Shown in pieces: positions 7,447 through 14,896 of a DNA stretch of 41,087 nucleotides (positions are counted from its first letter, which is position 1; each line of letters begins with the position of its first letter). The DNA is from Streptomyces thermovulgaris (GTDB taxonomy: Bacteria > Actinomycetota > Actinomycetes > Streptomycetales > Streptomycetaceae): NCBI RefSeq assembly GCF_002155915.1, contig NZ_MUME01000252.1:1-41087 (forward strand). The letters run 5' to 3'. The position numbers were made by a program, and so were the translations under genes. Under the pieces are notes generated by a model. That model saw only the letters and a list, made by a program, of their open reading frames with translations. It had not been told where the DNA came from and searched no databases.

Positions 7447-8152
7447 GGGCAGCCGGAGACACGATTTGGTCACTGCATTTTGTCAGGGACGTACCAGTGT
7501 GGGGCGGGCCGCACGCCGGCGCGATGTTCACGTTCGGGGAGACCGCCGGCGGGGCGATCGTGCCGGCCGCGTCCGGGACCGGCTCCCGCGTGCGGTGCCG
7601 CTCGCGGTACGGGCCGGCACCGCCCGCAGGAAGCCGGCCACGGGCACCGCCACCGCGACCCCGGACCGTCCGGCCGCCGACGTCGTCGCGGAACCCGACG
7701 CGGGGCAGCGGCCGGAGTTCCCGGTCTCCGTCAGATCCGGCGCGCGGACAAAGCCGTCACCCGGGAGATGACGGCGGTCCGGACCCTGCGGCCCAACGGC
7801 TGAACGGTCGCGGGCGAGCCGGGACCCGGCGCGAGGCGGCGGCCGGCGGCGTCCGGTGACCGGTGCGCTGTGCGGGTCACCGTGTTCCGGGGCGGGAACG
7901 GCTCCGGAGAAACACGGGAACAAGCCGCAGGAAAGGCGCGAAGCCGTCGCGAAGTCGAAGTTCTGGTTCGTCAACCAGCTTTATGTGCGGGGAAGATGCA
8001 GGGAAGCCGGTGTTCCCGAGACGGTCATTTCTTGAATGCGAGTGTGCGTACCGCCGGTAACCTCCTTGCATTTCTCGCTCTTCGAGACAGCGGCCTTTGG
8101 GGCTGCTTGTTCGTCGTGAGCCACGTGTGCGAGGGTGGCGCCCATTCCGTGC

Positions 8153-8165
8153 GCCGTCATACGGC
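8153..8165 (+). promoter_or_regulatory. Hairpin GCCGT-CAT-ACGGC just upstream of the ribosome site
   Basis: Five-bp arms with a 3-nt loop end immediately before the GGAAGGA ribosome site (8167-8173) of the gene at 8182. It could modulate translation or be part of the promoter. Confidence 0.3.
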
Positions 8166-8181
8166 TGGAAGGAATGGTGCA

Positions 8182-9546
8182 GTGCAAACCCCCCACCCCC
8201 CACGCTCCGGCACGACGCCGGAGGAGTCCGACCGCAGCCTCGTCGCGCGGCTGCGGAACCCCGACGGCGACCATCGCGCCGTCGAGCTGCTGCTCGCCCG
8301 GCACTGGCGGGCGACCTACGACTACGCGGCCATCTGCCTTGCCGCTCAAGGAAGTTCGGCCGCCCTGGTGGCCACCACCGCCTTCCGGCAGGTGCTGCGC
8401 CGGCCGGAAGGCGGCGCTCTGCGGCCGCAACTCCTCGTCGCCGCCCGCGAGATCGTCCGGGAGTGGGCCGGCGACGAGACGGCATGCGCCGTACTGCCGG
8501 AACTCGGCAGACCCGCGGGCGGCCGCGGGCTGCGCGCGGCGATGTCCACGACGCCCTCGCGGACGTTCTCGAGGAGGAAACTCGCCGACCGGGCTTTCCG
8601 GTCCCTTCCCGGGACCTTCCAGTGCCTGCTCTGGCACACCGAGGTCGAGGCCGAACCCATCACCGTGCCGGCCGGTCTGCTGGCCATGGACACCGGCACC
8701 GCGGCGGTTGCGCTGCGGCAGGCCCGGGAACAATTCCGGGCGGGCTGCATACGGGCCCACCGGGAACTCGCGCCGACCGGGGAATGCCGTTTCTACAACC
8801 GCTTCCTCGACGTCTCCACGCGCCGGGGCGGCACGCTGCTGCCCGACGCACGGCGCCATCTGAGGGCCTGCCCCCACTGCCGGTGCGCCGCCGAGCAGCT
8901 CGGCCACTTCGACGGCGGACTCGAGATCCTGCTCACCGAGACGGTGCTCGGCTGGGGCGCCCGCCGCTACCTCGACTCCCGCCCGGCCCGCGTCCCGCGC
9001 AGGGCCCAGCGCCGGACGCCGCGCAGAACGCCGTACGAGACACGGCCCGATCCGCTGCGCCGGTACCGCACGGTCCTGGCCGTGAGCGTCGGCCTCACCG
9101 CCCTGGCCCTGCTCGTCACCATGCTCGCCGCCAAGGGCTGGGCGGACGACCGTGCCGCCTTCGGTCCCCGCGCCGGCGAGGGGACGCACAGCACGGGCTC
9201 CGCCCGCCCGGGCGGCCCCGGGGAGCCCGCGCCGGCCGTGTCCGCCGCCTTTGCGCTCCGGTCCCGGGTGACGGCCCGCCACGGCCGCCCCGCGCACACG
9301 GGCGGGACGGCCCACGGCCCGGCGAGGCACGGCGCGCCCGCGCCGTGCCCGCGCGCAGGACGTGCCGGCGTCCCGGACCGCGGCGGAATCCATGTGCCGG
9401 GCAGAAGCAGGACGTCCCGGGAACGGGCGTGCCGTGCCGGGGCGCCGCCTTCTCGCGGCCGGGGCACGAGACACGCGGCAGCCGCGACCGCCGCCGGCGG
9501 GCAGTCGGCGTCCCGGCCGGGCCGCCGATGCGGAATTCCCTGGTGA
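8182..9546 (+). CDS. Sigma-70-like / zinc-finger / transmembrane fusion protein
   Basis: This 454-aa protein has three parts. The N-terminus (about 12-200) resembles an ECF sigma factor, with a region-2-like start (ESDRSLVARLRNPDGDHRAV) and a region-4-like helix set (LADRAFRSLPGTFQCLLWHT). Next is an anti-sigma-type zinc motif His226-x3-Cys230-x2-Cys233 (HLRACPHC). A transmembrane helix follows at about 297-318. From memory, streptomycete relatives continue outside the cell with a lectin-like domain; here the 135-residue tail is only Pro/Gly/Arg/Ala-rich and looks degenerate, so this copy may be truncated. The GTG at 8182 was chosen because GGAAGGA lies 8 nt upstream and the sigma-like region starts soon after. 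A membrane-tethered regulator is an inference. Confidence 0.7.
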   Translation: MQTPHPPRSGTTPEESDRSLVARLRNPDGDHRAVELLLARHWRATYDYAAICLAAQGSSAALVATTAFRQVLRRPEGGALRPQLLVAAREIVREWAGDETACAVLPELGRPAGGRGLRAAMSTTPSRTFSRRKLADRAFRSLPGTFQCLLWHTEVEAEPITVPAGLLAMDTGTAAVALRQAREQFRAGCIRAHRELAPTGECRFYNRFLDVSTRRGGTLLPDARRHLRACPHCRCAAEQLGHFDGGLEILLTETVLGWGARRYLDSRPARVPRRAQRRTPRRTPYETRPDPLRRYRTVLAVSVGLTALALLVTMLAAKGWADDRAAFGPRAGEGTHSTGSARPGGPGEPAPAVSAAFALRSRVTARHGRPAHTGGTAHGPARHGAPAPCPRAGRAGVPDRGGIHVPGRSRTSRERACRAGAPPSRGRGTRHAAAATAAGGQSASRPGRRCGIPW

Positions 9547-9690
9547 GACGCGCTGCCGACACCCTCTCCTGGGGGTGAAGGCGCGCTGTGCGGGTCCTCG
9601 TCCGGGCGGACCGGCCCGGTAGTCTTCCCGGGGGCGCGCTTGCCGTGCGCCCCTGGGAACACAGGGACCCGAAACGGGGAGGAACCGGCG

Positions 9691-10356
9691 GTGCACGTCC
9701 AGGAATGGCTCGAAACGGTACCCGCGGCCGCTGTCTACGCGGTGGTGGGCCTGATCATCGGCCTGGAGAGCCTGGGCATCCCGCTGCCCGGCGAGATCGT
9801 CCTGGTCTCCGCCGCCCTGCTGTCCTCCCAGCACGAGGGCATCAACCCCGTGATCCTCGGCACCTGCGCCACCGTCGGCGCGGTCGTCGGCGACTCCATC
9901 GGCTACGCCATCGGCCGCAGGGGCGGCAGGCCCCTGCTCGCCTGGCTGGGCAGGAAGTTCCCCCGGCACTTCAGCGAGGGGCATGTCGCCGCCGCGGAGC
10001 GGTCCTTCGAGAAGTGGGGCATGTGGACGGTGTTCTTCGGCCGCTTCGTCGCCCTGCTGCGCATCTTCGCCGGCCCCCTCGCCGGTGTGCTGCGCATGCC
10101 CTACTGGAAGTTCCTCATCGCCAATGTCCTCGGCGGCATCTGCTGGGCGGGCGGCACCACGGCGGTCGTCTACTACGTCGGTGTGGTGGCCGAGTCCTGG
10201 CTGAAGAGGTTCTCGTGGGCGGGCCTGGCGGTGGCCGTGCTCGTCGGGCTCGGCTCGATGCTGATGCTCAAGCGCAAGGCGAAGAAGGCACAGGCCGCGC
10301 AGCACGGGCGCGAGCGCGAGAGCGAGGCGCTGGAACCCGTTCCCGCCGGGGAGTGA
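9691..10356 (+). CDS. DedA family membrane protein
   Basis: This is a 221-aa inner-membrane protein. The DedA signature is clear: ESLGIPLPGEIVL (about residues 20-32), GDSIGYAIGRRGGRPLL (about 68-84) and FFGRFVALLRIFAGPLAG (about 112-129), with conserved Glu and Arg residues in the re-entrant helices, then two closing helices and a Lys/Arg-rich cytoplasmic tail. DedA proteins support membrane homeostasis; some recycle undecaprenyl phosphate or transport lipids. The GTG at 9691 was chosen for its strong GGGGAGGA 7 nt upstream; upstream codons in the same frame look non-coding. A -10-like TAGTCT lies at 9620-9625. Confidence 0.93.
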   Translation: MHVQEWLETVPAAAVYAVVGLIIGLESLGIPLPGEIVLVSAALLSSQHEGINPVILGTCATVGAVVGDSIGYAIGRRGGRPLLAWLGRKFPRHFSEGHVAAAERSFEKWGMWTVFFGRFVALLRIFAGPLAGVLRMPYWKFLIANVLGGICWAGGTTAVVYYVGVVAESWLKRFSWAGLAVAVLVGLGSMLMLKRKAKKAQAAQHGRERESEALEPVPAGE

Positions 10357-10361
10357 GCGGG

Positions 10362-10391
10362 GCGCCCCGGCCCGCAACGGGCGCGGGGCGC
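10362..10391. terminator. Hairpin terminator after the DedA gene
   Basis: GCGCCCCG (10362-10369) pairs with CGGGGCGC (10384-10391), with CCCG/CGGG inside and a CAA loop. It begins 6 bp after the stop. The convergent carbonic anhydrase-like gene ends at 10486. Confidence 0.6.
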
Positions 10392-10485
10392 GCGGGACCG
10401 CCTTCGGATGCCCTTCGGGCGCCCGCCGGCCGTGCTTCGGGTGCTTCACAGGTGCTTCGGGCGTCCGGGGACCGTGCGGTCGCGC

Positions 10486-11013
10486 TCAGTCGTGCACCTC
10501 GCGGTGCGCCCGCGCGAGCTGCGCGTACATCGTGCCGTTCAGTGTGATCCCCTGGCGCTCCTCCTCCGTCAGCTCCCGCCGGACCCGGGCGGGCACCCCC
10601 GCGACCAGGGACCCCGGCGGCACCCGCATGCCCTGCGGCACCAGCGCCTGTGCGGCCACCAGGGAGCCCGCGCCGATCACCGCGCCGTTCAGCACCGTCG
10701 CTCCCATGCCGATCAGGCAGTCGTCCTCGACGGTCGCGCCGTGCACCACCGCGTTGTGCCCGATGGAGACCCGCTCGCCGACACTGACCGGGAAGCCGGG
10801 GTCGGCGTGCAGGGTGCAGTTGTCCTGGACGTTGCTGTCCGCGCCGACGGAGATCCGCTCGACGTCGCCGCGCAGCACCGCGCCGTACCAGACGCTCGCG
10901 CCCGCGCCCAGGGACACCTCACCGATCACCGTGGCCGTGGGCGCCACGAACGCCTCCTCGTCCACGTGCGGCTCTCGTTCGCCGATGCCGGCGATCAGCG
11001 CCTTGTGCGTCAT
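10486..11013 (-). CDS. Gamma-carbonic anhydrase family protein
   Basis: This is a 175-aa left-handed beta-helix protein built of hexapeptide repeats. The metal-binding histidines of the gamma-class appear as LHAD (about His80) and GHNAVVHG (about His105/His110), and the RGD turn (VLRGDVERI) is conserved. It would be a cytoplasmic trimer; many members are annotated as carbonic anhydrase or acetyltransferase without proof, and catalysis here is unproven. The ATG at 11013 gives the normal family N-terminus (MTHKALIAGIGEREP), with AGGACGAGG directly upstream. The longer frame to 11079 lacks homology-like content. Confidence 0.9.
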   Translation of the reverse strand: MTHKALIAGIGEREPHVDEEAFVAPTATVIGEVSLGAGASVWYGAVLRGDVERISVGADSNVQDNCTLHADPGFPVSVGERVSIGHNAVVHGATVEDDCLIGMGATVLNGAVIGAGSLVAAQALVPQGMRVPPGSLVAGVPARVRRELTEEERQGITLNGTMYAQLARAHREVHD

Positions 11014-11114
11014 CCTCGTCCTACCTTTCACGGCATGGGTCCGACGGCACCGTACGCCATCGGGTGGGGCGAAGATCACAGCCGCTGCGGGCCCTGGGCA
11101 CGGCCGGGCCTGAG

Positions 11115-11120
11115 TACGGT
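11115..11120 (+). promoter_or_regulatory. -10 element TACGGT, leaderless-type
   Basis: TACGGT ends exactly 6 nt before the GTG at 11127. This supports transcription starting on that GTG. Confidence 0.45.
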
Positions 11121-11126
11121 GAGCGG

Positions 11127-11945
11127 GTGCTCATGCGGAAGAACACGTTCTCGTCCTGGCGGCGACGCCTTGCCCAGCGCGCCGTTCACGCGGGCTGGGC
11201 CTGGGTGCAGCGCACGGGTTCCGTCACGGCCGAGCGTCCCGGGCGCTTCCGCTTCGGCGCGATGGGAACAGGTACCAGGCTGGCCTTCCCGCTGGGCACG
11301 GTCTTCGGCGAGCCGTGGATCCACCTGGGCGCGCACTGCATCATCGGCGAGCAGGTCACGCTGACCGCCGGTCTGATGCCCGACCTCGACCTCGGCCCCG
11401 AGCCGATCCTGCGCATCGGCGACGGGGTGGTCCTCGGCCGCGGCAGCCATGTCATCGCCGACACCACGGTCACCATCGGCAACGACTGCTACTTCGGGCC
11501 GTACGTCTACGTCACCTCCACCAACCACTCCTACGACGACCCGCACCAGCCCATCGGCAAGCAGTGGCCCCGGATGGAACCGGTGGACATAGGTCCGGGC
11601 TGCTGGATCGGCACCGGCGCGGTGATCCTGCCGGGGGCGCGGATAGGGCGGAACGTCGTGGTGGCGGCCGGCGCGGTGGTCCGCGGCGAGGTGCCGGACC
11701 ACACGGTGGTCGCCGGGGCTCCCGCCCGGGTCGTACGCCGCTGGACCGCCGCCGGGGGCTGGCAGCCGCCGCTGAGGACGCCGGCTCCGGTGCCGATACC
11801 GGAGGGCGTCACCCCCGAGCAGCTGCTGGCGCTGGCGGATGTGGAGAAGACGGACGCGGAAGCGGACGCGGGGACGGACGCGGCGGAGGGCGCGGCGGGG
11901 AACGAAGAGAAGAGCGCGGAGAAGAGCGCGGAAGGAGCGCGGTGA
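11127..11945 (+). CDS. Hexapeptide-repeat acyltransferase (LbH family)
   Basis: This 272-aa protein has a left-handed beta-helix core (about residues 60-215) like serine or maltose acetyltransferases. The NHSYDD loop near residue 135 carries the likely catalytic His, and the closing motif VPDHTVVAGAPARVVRRW is typical of CoA-dependent O-acetyltransferases. The acceptor is unknown; sugars or cell-surface glycans are common for this type. I chose GTG 11127 because a -10 hexamer lies exactly 6 nt before it; ATG 11133, two codons in, is the alternative. The last 40 residues are Ala/Glu/Lys repeats coded by tandem GAGAAGAGCGCG-like units, so the tail is probably disordered and length-variable. Confidence 0.87.
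   Translation: MLMRKNTFSSWRRRLAQRAVHAGWAWVQRTGSVTAERPGRFRFGAMGTGTRLAFPLGTVFGEPWIHLGAHCIIGEQVTLTAGLMPDLDLGPEPILRIGDGVVLGRGSHVIADTTVTIGNDCYFGPYVYVTSTNHSYDDPHQPIGKQWPRMEPVDIGPGCWIGTGAVILPGARIGRNVVVAAGAVVRGEVPDHTVVAGAPARVVRRWTAAGGWQPPLRTPAPVPIPEGVTPEQLLALADVEKTDAEADAGTDAAEGAAGNEEKSAEKSAEGAR
11882..11942 (+). repeat. Short tandem repeats coding the acyltransferase tail
   Basis: Near-identical 12-bp units (GAGAAGAGCGCG and variants) repeat at the 3' end of the acyltransferase gene and encode an EKSAEKSAEG-type tail. Slippage here would change tail length in steps of four residues. Confidence 0.45.
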
Positions 11946-12046
11946 GGAGCGGGGAGGAGAGCGCGGCCCGCCCGGCGGGGGAGCAGGGCTTTCGGCCCGC
12001 CGGGCCGGAGACCGGGGGCTGATCCCTCCGGCCGCCCTGCCGGGGC

Positions 12047-12904
12047 TCAGCCCGTCGCCAGCAGCAGCGTCCCCACCAGCGCCAGACCCGCTCCCGCCGC
12101 CTGCACCGTCCGCAGCCGTTCGCTGAGGAAACCGCGGGCGGCCAGCGCCGTCACCACCGGGTAGAGGGAGGCGAGGACGGCGGCCACCGTGACGGGGCCG
12201 TGCTGGACGGCGACGGAGTAGGTGCCGTTGGCGGCCACGTCCGCCAGACCGACGAAGGCCAGCGCGGGCAGCGTGCCCCAGGAGAAGCCTCCCTCGGGCA
12301 GGACGGTCCCGCCCCGCCGCGAGAGGGCGTAGAGCGCGGCCCCGCCCGCCGCCACATTGGTCACGCGCTGCACGAAGAGCGCGAGAAACAGGCCGGTGAC
12401 CGTGGTGGAGGCCTCCGCGATCAGTGCGAGCACCGTGCCGAAACCGAGCGCCGCGGCCAGCGTCAGCCAGATCGTCCGCCGCTGCACGGCGGCTCCCCCC
12501 AGCCGCGGTCCGCCCGCGAGCACCACGCCGGTGACGGCGACCGCGATGCCCGCGGTCTGCAGCGGCCCCGGCCGTTCGCCCAGGGCCAGGCCGACGGCGA
12601 GGGGCACGGCCACGGCCAGGGAGGCGAGCGGCGAGACCACCCCCATCGGGCCCAGGGCGAGCGCCTTGTAGAAGCAGAGCATGGCGGCCGGCCCGACCAG
12701 ACCCGCGGCGAACGCGAACCACAGCCGTGGTCCGGCCTCGCTCCAGCCGCCGGTGGCGAGGACGATCACCCCCAGCACGGCCGCCGCGATGCCCTGGGAG
12801 AACACCACGACGGTCAGGGCCGGGCTGCGGCGCGTGAGCAGCCCGCCGCCGAAGTCGGCCAGACCCCAGAGCAGGCTGGTGACCAGGGCGAAGAATGCTG
12901 TCAC
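12047..12904 (-). CDS. EamA (DMT superfamily) transporter
   Basis: This is a 285-aa ten-helix transporter with two EamA repeats: residues about 1-135 (FFALVTSLLWGLADFGGGLL onward) and about 145-285 (IWLTLAAALGFGTVLALIAE onward). DMT proteins usually export amino acids, nucleosides or other small metabolites; the substrate is not evident. The GTG at 12904 is preferred over the frame's first ATG at 12949: GAGG lies 6 nt upstream and the first helix then starts at once. It is divergent from the XRE-cupin regulator at 12997 across only 92 bp, so that regulator probably controls it. Confidence 0.9.
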   Translation of the reverse strand: MTAFFALVTSLLWGLADFGGGLLTRRSPALTVVVFSQGIAAAVLGVIVLATGGWSEAGPRLWFAFAAGLVGPAAMLCFYKALALGPMGVVSPLASLAVAVPLAVGLALGERPGPLQTAGIAVAVTGVVLAGGPRLGGAAVQRRTIWLTLAAALGFGTVLALIAEASTTVTGLFLALFVQRVTNVAAGGAALYALSRRGGTVLPEGGFSWGTLPALAFVGLADVAANGTYSVAVQHGPVTVAAVLASLYPVVTALAARGFLSERLRTVQAAGAGLALVGTLLLATG

Positions 12905-12996
12905 GCGTACCTCGCAGTACAGTTCGACGGACGGTCGGGTGCAGCCCACCGTAGTGCAACGGATTGAACTTTAGCATCCAGAATATTGGACGGAAT
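12905..12996. promoter_or_regulatory. Divergent promoter/operator region of the EamA and XRE-cupin genes
   Basis: The 92-bp gap contains a marked AT-rich island (12961-12996: TTGAACTTTAGCAT, then CCAGAATATTGGA) in otherwise about 70 percent GC sequence. TCCAGAATATTGGA (12977-12990) is an imperfect palindrome around AATATT. It is the natural site for autoregulation by the XRE protein and for control of the transporter. Exact -35/-10 boxes are not clear. Confidence 0.5.
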
Positions 12997-13569
12997 GTGG
13001 CGGACCTCGAACTGCTGACCCAGTCCCTGGCGCGCAACGTCAAACGCTGGCGCACCGAACGCGGCTTCACCCTGGACACGCTCGCCGCGCGCGCGGGTGT
13101 CAGCCGCGGCATGCTCATCCAGATCGAGCAGGCCCGGACCAACCCCAGCCTCGGCACCGTCGTCAAGATCGGTGACGCGCTCGGTGTCAGCATCACCACC
13201 CTGCTCGACTACGAGCAGGGCCCCAAGGTCCGGATCATCCCCGCCGACCAGGCCGTCCGTCTGTGGCACACCGACGCCGGCAGCTACAACCGGCTGCTCG
13301 CCGGTGTCGAGGCCCCCGGTCCGCTGGAGATGTGGGAGTGGCGTCTGATGCCCGGCGAGAGCAGCCCGTCCGACCCGCATCCCTCCGGCACCGTCGAACT
13401 GGTGCATGTCACCGCGGGAGAGCTGACGCTCACGGTCGACGGGGTGGAGTACCGCGTGCCGGCGGGGGCCAGCGCCTCCTTCGAGGCCGGCGCACCGCAC
13501 ACGTACGCCAACAGCGGCACCGTTCCGATGGACATGGTCATGGCCATCTCGGTGCCGCCCGTGCAGTGA
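12997..13569 (+). CDS. XRE-family transcriptional regulator with cupin sensor domain
   Basis: This is a 190-aa DNA-binding regulator. The N-terminal lambda-type helix-turn-helix (about residues 8-66) has TLDTLAARAGVSRGMLIQIE followed by NPSLGTVVKIGDALGV. The C-terminal cupin barrel (about 100-188) has PHPSGTVELVHVTAGEL and HTYANSGT, a small-molecule binding fold. Proteins of this type control amino-acid, polyamine or exporter genes and usually repress their own promoter. The GTG at 12997 has GGACGG about 5 nt upstream; the frame opens earlier at a TTG (12964), which would add 11 residues coded by AT-rich promoter-like DNA and is less likely. Its target is probably the divergent EamA transporter. 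Confidence 0.9.
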   Translation: MADLELLTQSLARNVKRWRTERGFTLDTLAARAGVSRGMLIQIEQARTNPSLGTVVKIGDALGVSITTLLDYEQGPKVRIIPADQAVRLWHTDAGSYNRLLAGVEAPGPLEMWEWRLMPGESSPSDPHPSGTVELVHVTAGELTLTVDGVEYRVPAGASASFEAGAPHTYANSGTVPMDMVMAISVPPVQ

Positions 13570-13571
13570 GA

Positions 13572-13595
13572 CCACCGGCGCCTTTCGCGCGGTGG
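13572..13595 (+). terminator. Hairpin after the XRE-cupin gene
   Basis: CCACCG (13572-13577) pairs with CGGTGG (13590-13595), with additional GC pairing inside. It starts 2 bp after the stop and separates this gene from the next forward gene. Confidence 0.45.
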
Positions 13596-13625
13596 GACGC
13601 CCGGCCGTGCCGGCCGCGCTGCTGC

Positions 13626-13631
13626 TAGCGT
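13626..13631 (+). promoter_or_regulatory. -10 element TAGCGT, leaderless-type
   Basis: TAGCGT ends exactly 6 nt before the ATG at 13638. No Shine-Dalgarno sequence is present, so a leaderless transcript is expected. Confidence 0.5.
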
Positions 13632-13637
13632 GCGGCC

Positions 13638-14192
13638 ATGCGCGCACCCATCGGAGACTTCGACGAGGCCCTCCCCGCCCCCGACTGCCTCGACCGGCTG
13701 ACCCGTCCGGTCGCCGACGCCGTACGCCGCTGGCGCGGCAGCGTCCCGGCCGAGCAGATCCTCTACGTCGAGACCGACCCGCGGTGGGCCGACACCGCCG
13801 TCTTCGTCGAGCACTACGGCCGGGACCTGCTCGAGACGTCCGCGAACTGCGTGATCGTGGCGGGAAAGCGCGGCGGCGTGACCCGGCTGGCCGCATGCCT
13901 GGTGCTGTCCCCCACACGTGTCGACGTCAACGGGGTCGTACGCCGTCATCTCGGCGTCCGCAAGGCGTCCTTCGCGCCGATGGACGTGGCCACGGGGGAG
14001 ACCGGCATGGAGTACGGCGGCATCACCCCGCTGGGCCTGCCCGGCGACTGGCCCGTCCTGGTCGACTCCGCCGTCGTCGACCTGCCGTACGTCCTGGTCG
14101 GCAGCGGCCGCCGCCGCGGCAAACTGCTCGTGCCGGGCAAGGCGTTCGCCGAACTGCCGGGAGCCGTGGTGCTGGAGGGGCTGGGAGTCTGA
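13638..14192 (+). CDS. YbaK/EbsC-family aminoacyl-tRNA deacylase
   Basis: This is a 184-aa protein with a YbaK/ProX trans-editing domain over most of its length. Recognisable are the VAGKRGGVTRLAACLV strand with the conserved Lys near residue 77 and the GMEYGGITPLGLP loop near 122-134, which line the editing pocket. Members hydrolyse mischarged tRNAs such as Cys-tRNAPro, acting free in the cytoplasm alongside synthetases; the substrate of this subgroup is not known. It lacks a ribosome site and has a -10 hexamer 6 nt before the ATG. A CysRS-like gene lies 700 bp downstream on the same strand. Confidence 0.86.
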   Translation: MRAPIGDFDEALPAPDCLDRLTRPVADAVRRWRGSVPAEQILYVETDPRWADTAVFVEHYGRDLLETSANCVIVAGKRGGVTRLAACLVLSPTRVDVNGVVRRHLGVRKASFAPMDVATGETGMEYGGITPLGLPGDWPVLVDSAVVDLPYVLVGSGRRRGKLLVPGKAFAELPGAVVLEGLGV

Positions 14193-14216
14193 GGGGCCGT
14201 CGGCGGACGGCGCCCC
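14193..14216. terminator. Hairpin between convergent genes
   Basis: GGGGC-CGTC (14193-14201) pairs with GACG-gc-GCCCC (14206-14216) around a GGCG loop. It fills the 31-bp gap between the YbaK-type gene and the convergent CoA-binding gene. Confidence 0.5.
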
Positions 14217-14223
14217 GGGCGGC

Positions 14224-14631
14224 TCAGCCCAGACGGGGGATCTCGATGGCCGGGCAGCGGTCCATGACCATCTCGAGGCCGGCGGCCCGGGTGCGTTCAT
14301 AGGCGGCCTCGTCGACGACACCGAGCTGGAACCAGACGGCCTTCGCGCCCTTGGCGACCGCCTCGTCCGCGACCTGGCCGGCCAGACGGCTGTTGACGAA
14401 CACATCGACCACGTCCACGTCGAACGGGATGTCCGCGAGGGTGGGGTAGCCCCGCTCGCCGTGCACCGTCTCCGCCTTGGGATGGACCGGGACGACACGC
14501 TTGCCGAAGCGCTGCAGCACCTGGGCGACGCCGTACGCGGCCCGGTCGCGGTTCGACGACAGGCCCACCACGGCCCAGGTGTCGCCGAGTTCGGTCAGGA
14601 TCTTCCGGATCGTCGCCGCGTCGCCGTACAC
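14224..14631 (-). CDS. CoA-binding domain protein (YccU type)
   Basis: This is a 135-aa Rossmann-like CoA-binding protein. It starts YGDAATIRKILTELGDTWAV, followed by the nucleotide loop VVGLSSNRDRAAYGVAQVLQ, then VVPVHPKA and the AVWFQLGVVDE motif seen in the family. It resembles the CoA-binding half of succinyl-CoA synthetase alpha without the catalytic part; the physiological role is unknown. The GTG at 14631 is supported by GAGGAGA about 6-7 nt upstream and by a start just before the first helix. The longer frame to 14799 is Arg/Pro-rich and unlikely to be coding. A short CGTTC-type tandem repeat (14647-14666) lies in the leader. Confidence 0.88.
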   Translation of the reverse strand: MYGDAATIRKILTELGDTWAVVGLSSNRDRAAYGVAQVLQRFGKRVVPVHPKAETVHGERGYPTLADIPFDVDVVDVFVNSRLAGQVADEAVAKGAKAVWFQLGVVDEAAYERTRAAGLEMVMDRCPAIEIPRLG

Positions 14632-14721
14632 CTGGGTCTCCTCAGTCCGTTCGTTCCGTTCGTTCCGGCCCTGCTCCGGGCGGGGCTTGGGGCAGGGCCG
14701 CCATCGGGGCAACACCGGCGG

Positions 14722-14743
14722 CCGCCCGGCGATTCCCGGGCGG
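14722..14743. repeat. Inverted repeat CCGCCCGG-N6-CCGGGCGG
   Basis: Perfect 8-bp arms lie around a 6-nt loop in the gap between the divergent CoA-binding and CysRS-like genes. A second inverted repeat, CGGGCGTG-N14-CACGCCCG, follows at 14819-14848. Either could be an attenuator or operator. Confidence 0.35.
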
Positions 14744-14818
14744 AGCCCATGAGGGCCCGCGGGAGCGGGGGAGAGGGACGGACCGGGGCGCCCCCGCACC
14801 CGGCGCGGAACACGGCGC

Positions 14819-14848
14819 CGGGCGTGCTGCGCACGGCTCGCACGCCCG
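14819..14848. repeat. Inverted repeat CGGGCGTG-N14-CACGCCCG
   Basis: Perfect 8-bp arms end 37 bp upstream of the -10 hexamer of the CysRS-like gene, so the element overlaps the -50 to -75 region of that promoter. It fits an operator better than a terminator. Confidence 0.35.
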
Positions 14849-14884
14849 TGTCCCGCAATGCCCGCGCACGGCCCTTTGGCCGAT

Positions 14885-14890
14885 TAGGCT
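14885..14890 (+). promoter_or_regulatory. -10 element TAGGCT, leaderless-type
   Basis: TAGGCT ends exactly 6 nt before the GTG at 14897; there is no ribosome site. Confidence 0.55.
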
Positions 14891-14896
14891 CGGCCC

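Larger units (their letters stand above)
7433..8181. other. 749-bp stretch without a convincing gene
   Basis: No reading frame on either strand has a credible start, ribosome site and product. The left edge carries the -10 of the reverse gene. The middle (about 7500-7870) is GC-rich, with open frames of shadow type. The right part (7870-8181) is less GC-rich and looks regulatory: hairpin CTGGTT-cgtc-AACCAG at 7963-7978, a region with T/C runs (8040-8110), and hairpin GCCGT-cat-ACGGC at 8153-8165 just before the next gene's ribosome site. It is a long leader or promoter for the gene at 8182. Confidence 0.5.

Noticed and set aside
7466..7803. Forward frames of about 100 codons in the gap upstream of the sigma-like gene
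   Set aside because: No ribosome site, no recognisable motif, Arg/Gly/Pro-dominated composition in each frame.
7528..7974. 148-codon reverse frame starting MTNQNFDFATAS
   Set aside because: It needs a TTG start inside a hairpin, has no ribosome site, and resembles no family; high third-position GC alone is not enough here.
10432..10461. Repeated GTGCTTCGGG words (10432-10441 and 10452-10461)
   Set aside because: Only two copies in low-complexity DNA between convergent genes; no array structure, so not a CRISPR or clear functional repeat.
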